Shown here piece after piece: positions 10,806 to 23,069 of a DNA stretch of 64,000 nt (the stretch's first letter is position 1; every line of letters begins with the position of its first letter). The stretch covers positions 12,940,501 through 13,004,500 of the forward strand of contig BSBM01000994.1 of the NCBI GenBank assembly GCA_027924585.1, read 5' to 3'. The stretch is from Larix kaempferi. Lineage: Eukaryota > Streptophyta > Pinopsida > Pinales > Pinaceae. A model generated the notes under the pieces. The model did no database searches. It worked only from the letters and a program-made list of their open reading frames with translations, and was not told the origin of the DNA. The position numbers were made by a program, and so were the translations under genes.

Positions 10806-10978
10806 ATTCAATTGTTAGAATCGGTCAATATGGACCATTGAATAGCATATAAATATGGACCATTGAATAGCATATAAATATTCAATTGTTAGAATCGGTC
10901 AATATGGACCATTGAATAGCATATAAATATTCAATTGTTAGAATCGGTCAATATGGACCATTGAATAGCATATAAATA
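10806..10978 (+). repeat. Tandem array, ~49 bp unit, about three copies
   Basis: The unit tattcaattgttagaatcgg plus tcaatatggaccattgaata plus gcatataaa is repeated three times, with one partial extra copy at 10846-10876. Each unit ends in catataaata, so every copy carries a TATA-like word. The last continues into tagaagtgaattgtaagc. This could be a duplicated promoter block of a retroelement; no gene follows. Confidence 0.7.
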
Positions 10979-11715
10979 GAAGTGAATTGTAAGCCTAAGA
11001 GAAAATTGGAAGAGAGAGAGATAGTGGAGAAATGCTATTTTTGGTCTAATTTGGATATGCAACATTATCTTTTGACTGTTCCTGCGATGGGTTTACCGCA
11101 GAGTTTAATTAATGCATGAAGATGTCCGATTATTGTTCTAATTCTGTCTCTTTGTCTGTCTTTGTGTGGTGGTGAATGTTGCATTATGTCTATTATGTTA
11201 TGGATTGTGATAATGGTTCATGCGATTAAGTAGAATGGATATGTTATTGTGAATGTTTACTTTATGTTGAATCTGCGAATTGCTTACATAATATGCGAAT
11301 GATGAGTAAATAGTATGCTGTCAAGTTGATGATTTCTGGTTAACTTTTTGCGATAAGAAATTTGTGGGTAAATCATATTCTCAACGCCACTACGAAAACT
11401 TGGTTCCTGCAGCACTCTTATTTGCCTCGGGTGAGACCTCACTTTCTTCACAAGTGTTGCTGGGAAGGGTAACTCCTTTTTGGGCCGGTGTATAAGGGAT
11501 TGTTTGTGCTTGTTGACGGCAGTGAGAACCCCTGTCAATAAGAGTTGAGCCAACACAGGTTTTATGTGCAGCTAGCCTGGTTGTATGCTCCTCGATTTGA
11601 TCTTTTTTGTCTTTTTGACTATACTCAGTATGGAACAAGCTGCTGAGCGCTCATTTGTAATTGTATTCAGTAATTGTGTCTTCCATTTTGATTCTTTCCA
11701 ACTTGCTAGATGGAC
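10979..11715. other. Unannotated spacer
   Basis: T/G-rich sequence with two short overlapping minus-strand frames (11284-11638) that share no recognised motif. The start, gagagagatagtggagaaatg after a TATA-like word, resembles a transcription leader. I find nothing else here. Confidence 0.3.
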
Positions 11716-11865
11716 CAACATTTTTTTTTAATAGAAACATTTTACTTTTTAAAGAGAAACATCCTTTATTTTATTTTTTTTAAATAGAAACATTTTAGTT
11801 TTTAAAGAGAAACATTCTTTCTTTTTTGTTTTTTTTAAATAGAAACATTTTACTTTTTATTGCAA
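11716..11865 (+). repeat. Tandem A/T-rich repeats (aatagaaacatt unit)
   Basis: Three to four copies of aatagaaacattttactttt with long T runs, unit near 50 bp. They continue as a single copy at 12070-12115. The same word, in direct orientation, lies at 46000-46090 and in reverse at 1180-1335. Confidence 0.6.
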
Positions 11866-12128
11866 TGGGGTAGATACAAAATCAGTGACAATTATATTCA
11901 ACACTGATTCCATGTATAATTTCAAAAACAAGAAACACATGCATGCATTCCCAAACACACCGTAATGCTAATTAAAATTTAAGCAGGATACTATGTTGGA
12001 GAAGGACATTCCTAGATGACAATGTAGATAGTGATGCCATTAGTTGGAATGATTCTGACTGCGATTAACCAGACACAAACATTCTTTCTTTTTGTTTTTT
12101 TTTTAACTAGAAACAATATAATTTTGGC

Positions 12129-13250
12129 TCTGCTCAAAGTTCCAAATCAAATATGTCACGTGTCATGATATGATCATTCCACGTGTCACCCTAGGATACC
12201 AGATATCAAAATTTTAACAAAAAAATTTATATAATTTTTGCTTTAAAGACTTTGCTATAAAGTTAAAATATTCTCAGAGAAAGAACCGTCTCTCTTTCTT
12301 CAATGTTTTCTATTGTTACAATTCCCTCGTAAATGAAGGGTCGGCTGACCCTTCTTATTCCCAATATTCATTTCATAATAGTTCGACACTGTAAGAAGCG
12401 TTGGCCGATCGTTCTTATATTCTCCGTTATGGCTATAGCTGAATTGTTGGATTAATATTTTCATAATTAACTACCAAAGAAGGGGTGGCCGATCCTTCTT
12501 GTCGTACAACGGAAGTCGTAACAAACCATTTTTATATAATATAACTTCCAAGGTGTTATATTTTTACAATTACCTCGTAACTTAACGTTCGTCTGACCCT
12601 TATTATTCCCAATATTCTTCTCATAATAGTTCGACACTGGAAGAAGGGTTGGTCGACCCTTCATATTTCCAATATTATTTTCATAATATTTTGACACTGC
12701 AAGAAGGGTTGGTCGATCCTTCTTGTGTTCTCCATTGTGGATATAGCTTAATTGCTGGATAAATATTTTCACAATTAATTACGAAAAGAAGGGGCAACTG
12801 ACCCTTCTTGTTGGAAAATGGAAGTCGGGAAAAACAATTTTTATATGTTATAACTTTTCACCTTAAAACTTTGAACATTTAGAAATGAAAATTGCAATTT
12901 TCAAATAAAAAATTCTCCGTATTATTTTCATAATATTTTGACACTGCAAGAAGGGTCGGTCGACCCTTCTTATTACCAATATTCTTTTCATAATATTTCA
13001 ACACTGTAAGAAGGGTCAGTCGATCCTTCTTGTGTTATCCATTATGGATATAGTAGAATTGTTGGATAAAGGTTTTCACAGTTAACTATGAAAAGAAGGG
13101 GCAGGCGATCCTTCCTGTCGGAAAACGGAAGTTGGGACAAACTATTTTTATATGTTCAACTGACCCTGCTTATTCCCAGTATTGTTTTCATAATAGTTGA
13201 ACACTACAAGAAGGGTCGATTGATCCTTATTGTGTTCTCCATTAATATTG
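12129..13250 (+). repeat. Palindrome repeat, solitary copy
   Basis: Begins ctgctcaaagttccaaatca and has paired G-box-like sites at 12156-12165 (TCACGTGTCA) and 12179-12188. At least eight palindromic blocks lie between 12330 and 13240. An AT tail piece at 12845-12910 interrupts the blocks, so this is probably two repeats joined. No copy of the long gene lies beside it, so it may be a solo LTR or a leftover flank. Confidence 0.6.
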
Positions 13251-13399
13251 GGCATTGGTTATAAATGATTCCAATATCAATTTTAGCATAAAATTGGTGA
13301 ATACTTAGATGCAATAAACCAGAGCATAAACGTATGAATTCTGATTTAATATTACTTTCATCAAAGCATGAAGAATAACACAATGGAAAATACCTACTA

Positions 13400-13545
13400 G
13401 AAATAACAATTAATAGAGAAAGGAAGGAAATTTACAAACACACATTATTTATTGCAACTAACAATTAACAGAGAAAGGAAGGAAATTTACAGACTGTCAT
13501 TGTGGGAAATAACAATTAACAGAGAAAGGAAGGAAATTTACAGAT
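13400..13545 (+). repeat. Tandem repeat, three units of ~53 bp
   Basis: The core aacaattaacagagaaagga plus aggaaatttaca occurs at about 13404, 13457 and 13509, joined by short variable linkers. Surrounding sequence (13260-14040) has no gene I can support; a 79-codon minus frame at 13740-13979 is unremarkable. Confidence 0.7.
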
Positions 13546-14041
13546 TTTCATTAATGAGTAGTTTTTTCATCAGTGGTACAATTATATTCAACACATTCCA
13601 TGTATAATTTAAAAAAAAGCGACTCATGCATGCCTTCCCAGACACACTATAATGCTAATTAAAATTTAACATTGATTGACATGACGGTTTGCCATGTTCT
13701 CTGAAGTGGTCAAACGGAGGACCTAGTCGGGCGTCCGACCTAAGATCCTCCAACATCTTCCCCATGAACAATCTGTTTCTTCATCCCGAAAAAATCAGAA
13801 AATAACTGGAGTTGAATGAATACAAGGTTGCTCACTATGAAAGAACAGTCCTTCAACCTTCTACTTGGCGCAGTAAGAAGACATTGACAGCATGGTCTGG
13901 TACTAAAACAACATTCGATGACTACTGGAACTATTGATGACCGCATGTGATGACGGCTCCATCCCATCCTTACATCCATCTATCACAGATCTATCTCACC
14001 GGTCACGTTGTCAGGTCGAATTATTGTGCGTCGTCACATGT

Positions 14042-14767
14042 ATTGTTCCAGAGTTGCATATTCTTGCTGGATTTCAGTGATTATAAGTTTTGTGGGAGAA
14101 TTCATGTCCTCTGTTAGAAAATGACAGCTCCATTCTGTCCATATATCCATCAATGGAAGACCTACCTATCCCTTCTGGTCATGTTGTCATATGCCTAACA
14201 TTCCAATATCAACATTTCTATGTACAAATGATGGTTCTTAACAAAGATGTAATGGGTTGCTTCACAACTACGTTAAGATTTTCGTTTAATTATTAGCCGT
14301 ATTGGAGTATAAGTTTTTCCCACCAACCTTACGGCTCCATCCCCTCCTCGTTTCGTACCTGGTAACATAATGACAAATCCATGCATACCCAGGAACATAA
14401 TGACAAATCTAGTTATTGAAAGAAGAGTGACAGATGAAAACGTGATTGGTTCCAAGGAACGTAATGACAAATCCATGTATTGGGACTTGGCTCGAAATGC
14501 CCATATATCAACTACGGGAAATAAAATAAATGAAAATCTTAACGTAGTTGTGAAGCAACCCATTACATCTCTGTTAGGAACCATCATTTGTACACAGAAC
14601 TGCTCATCTTGGAATGTTAGGCATCTGACAACATGACCGGAAGAGATTGGTAGGTCTATGATTGATGGATATATGGATGGAATGGAGCCGTCGTTTTCTA
14701 ACAGAGGACATGAATTCACCGACAAAACTTATAATCACTGACATCCAACAAGAATATGCAACTATGG
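14042..14767. repeat. Inverted repeat with ~240-bp arms
   Basis: 14042-14285 and 14525-14767 are reverse complements with modest divergence. Paired words include catgtcctctgttagaaaat with attttctaacagaggacatg-like sequence, and aacgtagttgtgaagcaacc with its partner. The 240-bp loop holds three copies of a taatgacaaatc word. Transcription through it would give a long hairpin. The overlapping frames on each strand (14090-14296 and 14273-14725) are mirror readings of the arms, not separate genes. Confidence 0.8.
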
Positions 14768-14784
14768 AAAAATAATGACAAACA

Positions 14785-14935
14785 CGGGCAATAATTAAAC
14801 GAAATGCTCCATCGTTCGTGGAAAAACATTATAATCGACTACAGGCAATAATTAAATGAATAGGTTCGTGGGGAAAACTTATAATCAACTACAAGCAATA
14901 ATTAAACGAAAAGGTCCGCGGTAAAAACTCATATA
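14785..14935 (+). repeat. Tandem repeat, three units of ~50 bp
   Basis: The unit caataattaaacgaaa...aaaacttataatc...actac is present three times, diverging slightly. It lies just outside the right arm of the inverted repeat and shares the words aaaacttataatca with it, so it may derive from the arm end. Confidence 0.55.
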
Positions 14936-15104
14936 TCATGAGGAGAACTCGGTAGCGATCATAAGACTCAAACATTTCTCATAAAACAATAGAAGAAGTA
15001 AAAGAAAATTCCATGGCTGCCCGGACGATTTCAGTTTGCTGTGATATGGGGCATGGTTAGCCTATATATAGTGAGTGGCCACTGTGTTGATGGATTAAAA
15101 ATAT

Positions 15105-15245
15105 TTTGCTGGATTAATCGTACACGTATCACTCCAATCGATTCCTTGAAAATCCAACGGCCAATATGGCTGCTACCAGCGCATTAAATGTCCTACAGTA
15201 GGCTCCTACAGTAGGATGAATAATATTCGCCGTAAGTTTCAGCCT
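15105..15245 (+). repeat. Dispersed repeat matching 46975-47066 in reverse
   Basis: The reverse complement contains cgaatattattcatcctact, catttaatgcgctgg and ggattttcaaggaatcgatt. These appear in the same order at 46975-47066, and in part again at 46755-46785. An internal cctacagtaggctcctacag duplication is unique to this copy. No coding content. Confidence 0.6.
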
Positions 15246-15275
15246 ATGTTAATCAAGTATACCATATATTAAATT

Positions 15276-15970
15276 ATGCAATTACTTCCTATGATTGTTT
15301 TTAAGAAACAAAATTGTTTATGTGAATCAAGTATACCATATATTGACCCTGGATGTGGGCATCACCATTATACAAGGGGCCACATGTCAGACACGAGGAG
15401 GACACGTGGGGGAGGAGCCTCGATCCAGGCACCCATAACATGGCACGCGCGCCCCATGAAATATACCACCTCCCTTGCTTCTACTTGCCTACCCTCACAT
15501 GTGCGGATTTATGGATCCTTCTTGATTCTTCGCTCGCAAGTCCCTTCACCCACTAGTTGGCTGCAACTCTGGTACCTTATGCATTCAAAGCAGCCCTCAC
15601 CTTGGGGCAACTCCATGTATACTGGGGAGATGCCCCATTCTTTCTACTCTATCTAATAGGGAGCTACCCCATTCTCTCTGCTCTGTCTACTAGGGAGTTG
15701 CCCCATTCTGGAGGAATAATGGGGCAGCTCAACTATTATTAGTTTAAAACTTCGTTAAGGAACTTCTACTCAACAACTCAACCATAAATTCCTTGCACTA
15801 TCTTCATCTCCAACTACTTCTCATTTCTCCACAAACTACAGGCTATACTCCTCATTTGGACCCCTATCATATAACATCCTCGTTGTTGGTTAAGAAAACG
15901 CAGGAGCTTAAAACAGTCCCTAAACGTTAAATGGTACAATTAATATCCTTAATATTCATTTAAACAATAT
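15276..15970. other. Unrecognised stretch with a short GGGAGCTGCCCCATTCT repeat
   Basis: Between 15625 and 15742 the phrase gggagctaccccattctctc recurs three times, and the last copy is followed by its inverted form (ataatggggcagctc). The rest, including a 126-codon frame at 15276-15656, looks like non-coding C-rich DNA resembling 1500-1720. I see nothing else. Confidence 0.35.
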
Positions 15971-15984
15971 TTAAACTAATTTTA

Positions 15985-17345
15985 AAAATCAAATATGCCA
16001 CGTGTCACAATATAAGCGTTCCACATGTCGCAAAATTTATATAAGTTTTGCTTTAAAGACTTTGTTGGCAAGTAGAAATATTCTCAAAGAAAGAGTGGCC
16101 GCTGTTTCTCCAAGGTGTTCTATTGTTACAATTCCCTCCTAAATGAAGGGTCAACCGACCTTTCTTATTCCTAATATTCTTTTCATAATAGTTCGACACT
16201 GCAAGAAGTGTCGGTCGATCCTTCTTGTATTATCCATTATGGCTATAGTTGAATTGATGGATAAAGGTTTTGACAATTAACTATGAAAATAAGAGGTGGT
16301 TGATACTTCTTGTCATAAAACGGAAGTTGGGACAAACCATTTTTATATGATATAACTTCCTAGGTGTTCTATTTCTACAATTCCCTCACAATTGAAGGGT
16401 TGGTCGACCCTTCTTATTCACCATATTATTTTCATAATAGTTCGACACTGCAAGAAGGGTCAGACGACCCTTCTTATTATCAATATTCTTTTCATAATAT
16501 TTCGATAGTGCAAGAAGGGTCAGTGGATCGTTCTTGTGTTCTCCATTATGTATATAGCTGAATTGTTGGATAAAGGTTTTCACAATTAACTACGAAAAGA
16601 AGGCGCGGCCGATCCTTCTTGTCAAAAAACAAAAGTCGGGACAAACTATTTTTATATGTTATAAGTTCTAAGGTGTTCTAGTTTAACAATTCCCTCGAAA
16701 TTGAAGGGTCAACGGACCCTTCTTATTCCCAATATTATTTTCATAATAGCTCAACACTGCAAGAAGGGTCGGTCGATCCTTCTTGTGTTCTCCATTATGG
16801 ATACAGTTGAATTGTTGGATAAATGTTTTCACAATTAAGTACGAAAAGAAATGGTGGACGATCCTTCTTGTCTAAAAATAGAAGTCAGGACAAACAATTT
16901 TTATATGTTATAACTTAGTGGATTGACTTGTTATTGAAACAATGACTAAATATTTTAGACATTGAATTTTTCACCTTAAAATTTTGAACATTTACAAATG
17001 AAAATTGCAAATTTCAAATAAAAAATTGCAGTTTTTTTATTTGAAATTCACACTTTTCAAATCCAAAATTGTATTTTTTGATTTGAAATTCACAATTTTC
17101 AAATCAAAATTGGCACTTTTTTATTTGAAATTCACACATTTTGAATTGAAATTCATAGTTTTATAACAAAAAAACTACAATTTTAAAGTTCATAAGTAGT
17201 TAAAAAACGCACCATTCGAATATAAAAACACACTTTTCAAATCCAATATTGCCACTTTCAGAACCCATTTTTGCACTTTCGGAAGGTTGATATTGAAACT
17301 TTCAAAGTCTAAATTCACACTTTCTTAGTAAAAAATTTGCGTAAT
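15985..17345 (+). repeat. Palindrome repeat with long AT tail
   Basis: Begins aaaaatcaaatatgccacgt with a G-box at 15998-16007. It carries seven or more AAGAAGGGTC palindromic blocks from 16140 to 16880, then a conserved gactaaatattttagacatt step and a tail of tttgaaattcacac words ending near 17345. The same order is seen in reverse at 58590-59822. No copy of the long gene flanks it. Confidence 0.65.
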
Positions 17346-17477
17346 CTGTCGAAATTTAATGAAATTGACGTTAAGCGGCAAAACACGCGGCAGGATTCCA
17401 TTGGATTTATATACGAGGAATCTTTCTGAGGTGGAAGGTCATGCTTCTTGTTGGTGAACACCTACGACATAATTAAT

Positions 17478-17478
17478 G

Positions 17479-17512
<34 letters not shown>

Positions 17513-17610
17513 ATTATTTAATATATTAAAAACTATTATATTATATTTATATTATTATATTTAATTAAAGATTATAAAAATATATATATATTATTGTTTT
17601 AAATTTTAAC
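17478..17610. repeat. (TA)n microsatellite and AT-rich block
   Basis: An uninterrupted TA run near 17484-17509 is followed by about 100 bp almost free of G and C. Confidence 0.85.
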
Positions 17611-19410
17611 ATATGATTTCTTAAATGAAAATAATGTTAAAAATATCACTCATTATTCATGTATTTGCATGACATAATGATGACTTAGGTAAATAAATTT
17701 CATTTGAGATATGCATGTAACATGGTTTACCTATTAAACCGTTCTCTTTAGACCATCTGATGGTAGGTGACAACATTGCCAATTATTGATGGCAGCTCAT
17801 GCGTGATCTAATGTGAGAAACATATTGGAAGCTGCCCCATCATAGAAGACAAGTCGAGCCCCTCGAATGCAGATGCGGACATCTAAGGTTTCTTTGGCAG
17901 ACCCAAGTTCTTTTTTGAGATGGTTAAAGTGTTAGATCTCCTGGTTTTGGTCTTTCAATTTACTGTCTAGCACTATTCACTTTACTCAGCAAATTTAGTA
18001 GTTTGTTTTTATGGTCGCTTGTATTTATGTCTACCTCTTTCAATCCATATGCAAGCTAGTTTTCAAAGACTTTATCTATGTTTGTCTACTCTACGAGAGG
18101 CACCTATGTACCCTGCATGTAACTTTTTTTTATTATAATATAAATTATTTCTACCGTTTACAAAAAAAATGTGAGAAACATATGCCTATGTTTCCGAAAA
18201 ATTCCTTGCGAATGCTTGAGAATTACAGACTATGTCATGTTATTCTACTCTAGCGAAGCTTTTCTTTTTCCAATAAGTTTCTTCTTTTTCCCATAAATGT
18301 GTTCCTCTTAATTCGGTTTAAGTAGAGCATAACATTTCTTCCATTTTTTCTATATTGAATGTTGTTTGGAAAAAATTGCTGCTACAAACAATTACAGAAA
18401 AGTAATCAATATTAAGTGGAAGCATTCCTAATATAATGTATTATGTTGAGAGAATAATCAAGGTATTATTTTCATTGAAACAAATTCTTCAATGTAGTTA
18501 AAATAAGATATTTGTGTTATAGTTTAGATTTGTTTTCTAGATGAATGATATACATTGTCAAACTTTTCAGTTGGTTGCATAATTTAAAGAAAACCTTTTG
18601 TAGAGATATCCATTTTACTGTAATAGTTTTTTTTAGTATGAAATTTGGGTTTATTAAAGAAAATATTAAAATAATAGTTTAAATAATAAAATAAGAATTA
18701 TAAATATTTGAGGGAAAGAATTTTTATTTTATTTTATATTATTGAATTATTTCTATTTCAAATTTCAATTGTAGGTAGGTGTGTGCATGTATATGTATAT
18801 GTGTATATATACATACATATATATATTTATTTGGCAAAATCGGTAACTAGGATGGGCTTGTGTGTAACACACCTCCAACGATGATCCCTAATATTATTAT
18901 CCTCGGTAAATGTATTTGTATCTTTGCAAATGGCACTGGTGAGGAGCTCAAGGCCAAGGCCCCACCAGTGGTCCTTGAAAGTATAGTTATTGTTTTTCCT
19001 AGGTTCTAAGTTATAAATCGTAAAAGCTATAATGACGCAACTAAAACAAAAGTATTTGAATCCACTAAAGGAGAAACCGAGGGCCAAAAGCCAGGAGTTT
19101 CTAGTTACAACCACTTATAAGGTGGAAGGGTAAACTATGAATTTAGCATTGTTAGCTAAAACTATAAATTCTACATGGCTACTTATAAGGAACTAGAACT
19201 ACTAGTTTCACATTTTTTTAGGATCAAATAATTATATAAAAATATGTGTATATAAGTATGAGAATAGGTTATTAAGCATCTAAAAATACACACTCCTATA
19301 AGAAAGGAGGAGGTAGAATTAACTAATAGAAGATAGAGGATAATTTATTGAATTACATTATATTTAAAAGTTCATATGGTAACCATTTGAAGGTTATACA
19401 CACTACTAGG
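17611..19410. other. AT-rich spacer without a supported gene
   Basis: Low-complexity AT-rich DNA. A TATATG-type microsatellite lies at 18783-18830. A 95-codon minus frame at 18827-19114 has no recognisable motif. A second plus frame at 18011-18253 is Tyr/Phe/Cys-rich, as expected for random AT DNA. Confidence 0.4.
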
Positions 19411-19418
19411 ACTCTACT

Positions 19419-19535
19419 ATGTATGGTATATATAAGTATTTTAGTTTTGGAATCAAATAATTAAGAAGTTAGGACTTTAGTATGTATGGTATATATAAAT
19501 ATTTTAGTTTTGGAATCAAATAATTAAGAAGTTAT
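19419..19535 (+). repeat. Two tandem ~63-bp units
   Basis: The block tatgtatggtatatataagt...ggaatcaaataattaagaag is duplicated with a single-base change (taagtatt versus taaatatt). No gene lies within several hundred bases. Confidence 0.7.
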
Positions 19536-20790
19536 TTTATAAGACCTTTATATTTTGTTAAGCTTTTCATTGTTTGAAAAGACTACATTTCATGGTTACC
19601 TTAAGAAGGATAATCCTTTATGGAAAAGGATCTTATACTTTTGTATAAAGTATTGTTGATCATAAATACCAGTATAATTTGTTATAAAATATATATAGGC
19701 TATAAATATGATTTCTAGAGTTGTTAGATACAAAATTATTATCATACAAATGAATGCATTATTAATAATTTTGTGGAAGTATTAGAAAACATACTATCAG
19801 TGTGAGAGTATTGTATAAGCCTATAAATATATATATATATTACATGATTACTGATGGATTGTTACCCTTTCACACTCCTTTGGTCAAGAGTTTAATTGTC
19901 TACCGAAAATTACGCATAAGAGTGGGTAGGTACCACTTTGTAGCATTTATATGTGTTATTAAAACAAAAATGATACAAAGAGAAAGACCTTCCTCTACAA
20001 TTGGCGCGGTCCATTCATTGGAGTATTAAATTAATGACCTTTAACACTTGGCAGAATACGTACTAGTATTTACCTGGTGTCTTCCCTAACTCATCGAGCT
20101 GCCTTATCCTTGCCATTTGTCACCTCCAGTGGAGAGCTGTAACTCCCCAAGGTCGCCATCTGTCTCGAAGATAGAGAGAGGCCGATCGGATCTTTTATGA
20201 AGACCAGGTTGTTAGAGAGGGGGAGGAGAATTCCGTTTGACTGTTGATCCTTGTTTTTCATGCTAAGAAGGGAAAGGGGACGGCTTAACTCGATGGAGCA
20301 AGCCCGATTTCCACAAGGTAATGTGTAGTTGTGTAATCCAAACATTGATCTCAGCAAGTAGGGTATCCTGGAACTTGATTCCGTTGCTCTAATGCTGTAC
20401 TACTTTCTCTTAAAATGTTGTATTGGTCTTTCCTTTTTGATTCCTGTGTGTAAATCCGTAGCAGTATTTACCTCAGTCCCAGCCACCGAAATAAAAGTCA
20501 AGGGCGTGAATCCTTACTCGCCATCTTCATCTCTATACTATGTATGGTATTGAACTCTTATTTTATAGTCTTGTGATTCCTCGCTGCCTATGGTGGATGA
20601 TTTTTGGTCTGATAGGCATACTTACGTTCTACGTTATCTCTGCGTGTGATATACCAGGTGTAGTATACGCGTTTTTTTTAGTTGTAAACTAGGTTTTCAA
20701 TGTGCTCTGTTTATTTGCAGAAGATTGTAAACACCTCACCCTGCAGATTGGGAAGGGATCGTGTCGCTGTTGTAGTGTATGAGGAAAAAC
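19536..20790. other. Spacer without a supported gene
   Basis: AT-rich to 19830, then more balanced sequence. A minus frame of 88 codons at 20091-20357 has mixed composition but no motif. I see no splice pattern, repeat or RNA gene. Confidence 0.35.
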
Positions 20791-20965
20791 GCATCTCTGT
20801 TAGGGTGAATCCAGCAATGATCTTTATATTTCAGAATCTTGATCATTAAAGTAAATCATTTTACATTACTGTCTGTGTATTAGGAAAATCACATCTCTCT
20901 TAGGGTGAATGCAGCATTGATCTTTATATTTCAGGATCTTGATCGTTGAAGTAAATCGTTTTTTT
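20790..20965 (+). repeat. Two tandem ~88-bp units
   Basis: Both units contain atctct.ttagggtgaat, gatctttatatttcag and cttgatc.tt.aagtaaatc in the same order. The second is slightly diverged. Sequence from here to 22140 is otherwise unremarkable; small frames at 21062-21382 overlap on both strands and are unsupported. Confidence 0.65.
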
Positions 20966-22567
20966 TTTACATTATAATATTATATAATGAATGTTGACTG
21001 CCACGAAAGACTCACCGGGATCTGGGAATATAACTCTATACAGTTTTCTTATATATATATGCTATAAATTGAATGATGAACGCCTTGAAAATTTGCGCAG
21101 GGATTGGAAATACCGCCCTACATAGGTACACATCTGATAGTGTAGATTTTTATGTTGATTGCAAAGCGTTCGATGGAACAATGCTTGGCAGAGCCACCTC
21201 AGGAAAACGATTCTCTGATTTTGTTTTCTCTGCAATGCAAAATGAAGATAGGGTCCTTGTGTATTCAGTATCGTTGTATTGATAGAGTTGGGATCGTCAT
21301 TTCTTTCTATAGAGTAGGCCATAGCGATATTCCTACTTTGTTAGTATCGTTTTGGTTAAGTATCTTTTGCCTCTTCTACTAAGAAGATACCTGCCTCGAT
21401 GCGATCTCAGTAACAATCGATCACTTTATCTTACTAAACTAGATTATCAGAATGGATTTCTGCTGAATAGATATGTGAATAACTTTCATTAATATTTATG
21501 TTGAATAAGACATCTAGGGTGAGTTCAATTTCACCGTAAGACCTTGCAGTGACTGCTTACTTCAAAGTTTATAAAGGTAGGATTTGTACTGGCGATCTCT
21601 AGAATAAGTTCCTATTGGGGTTGAATCTCAAAAGTTATCTATAATACCTGCGATCCTTAGATTGGTGTTCTTTGATAGGAGTTAGTCAGTTCTGTCTTTT
21701 TTAGCATGAGGGAAGGAAGTAGAATTCTTTAATTTCCGATTATCCTTCTAGTATAGTTCCTGGTGTTGGTTTTAGGGCAGTATGAATGCCTCGAGAATGC
21801 TCTCAATCTGGGAGGTAGAAACTGATTATTGTAACAACTGCATTGCAGGCGGCAACTCTCTTTCTATAATATAAGATACGACTTTGGTGGACGTAGCCCC
21901 AGGGGCATGAACCACATGCATTTCTGTCTCGAGCTTATGTGTTGCATGAGATGTTTTTAATGGCTTGTTATATGTAACTGTATGTGTTGTATGAGTTGAT
22001 TGTAATGGTTTTGTTGTAGATAAATGTTGTCCATTATATATTGTTTATAATCTTTATAATGGCGTTGTTGGATGTAAATGTATAAGGGAAAGTTTGGTCG
22101 AATTGCTATTTTGATGAATTCGTTGTTATTCATTACCATGAATAGGGAAAAATCCCCCTTATTTACAATAAAGATTTTAATGTGTAAGATGAGCTTATGG
22201 TAGTAATAGAGAAGTGTAGTATGAATGAATAATTGACCTCATTGTATCTCATATCTTATTGTCAATGAGCATGTGGAAAATTATTTTTGAAATTTCACTA
22301 TTTTATTAAATCAAGTAATTAGGGTGTGTAAATTAGTGTATGTTACATTGTGCTCATGCGAAACAATGTTGATTCCGGCCTGATACCATTATAACCTCCA
22401 GGTGAACCCACACTGTCCCGTGACATGGGGCATAGGCTAGTTGATGTAGCCATGGCATGGGGTGGGTCATGGGTTAGTCCACCTCTGAACATATGGCATC
22501 AAAATGAGTTCCTTAATAGTACACTCTATCACCATTTGGTCTACACTCTATCACCACGTGGTCTACA

Positions 22568-22872
22568 CTCCCAGAAAATGCACTGCATCATTTTAATAGA
22601 CCAACCTTTAGAAGAATTAAAAATATATTTAAATGCAATAGAAAACATTTAGAGACAATATATTTTTATTTCCAACTTCAATCGCTATTTATATATAGAT
22701 AATTTTCTATTAAAAAAGAACTCCCAGAAAATGTAGTGCATCATTTTAATAGACCCACCCTTACAAGAATTAAAAATGTATTTAAATGCAATAGAAAACA
22801 TTTAGAAACAATATATTTTTATTTCCAACTTCAATCACTATTGATCTATGGATAATTTTCTATTAAAAAAGA
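22568..22872 (+). repeat. Tandem duplication, two ~152-bp units
   Basis: 22568-22719 and 22720-22872 each start ctcccagaaaatg and end ttttctattaaaaaagaa, with over 90% identity by eye. They are exactly adjacent. The AT-rich composition and a short upstream repeat of caccatttggtctacactct suggest local replication slippage. Confidence 0.8.
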
Positions 22873-23069
22873 AATTGTTGATATTAATTGAATGTGAAAT
22901 TTAATTATACATATATGTATTTATTAAATTTTAGTCAATCTATAAAAAAAATTGAAAATATGATTTTTTTTTTCTTAAACACTTCTGATCTTTAATTTGT
23001 ATCTTTACCTTAAAACGTCAATTTCATTAAACTTGGACTTATTCTAGTCCAAGTCACTTTGAACATGGG

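Noticed and set aside
13740-13979. A 79-codon minus frame with several Cys residues as a small secreted peptide
   Set aside because: No signal peptide, Cys spacing matches no family I know, and the region has no transcription signals.
14090-14725. Two similar proteins on opposite strands
   Set aside because: They are mirror readings of the two arms of one inverted repeat, with no independent support.
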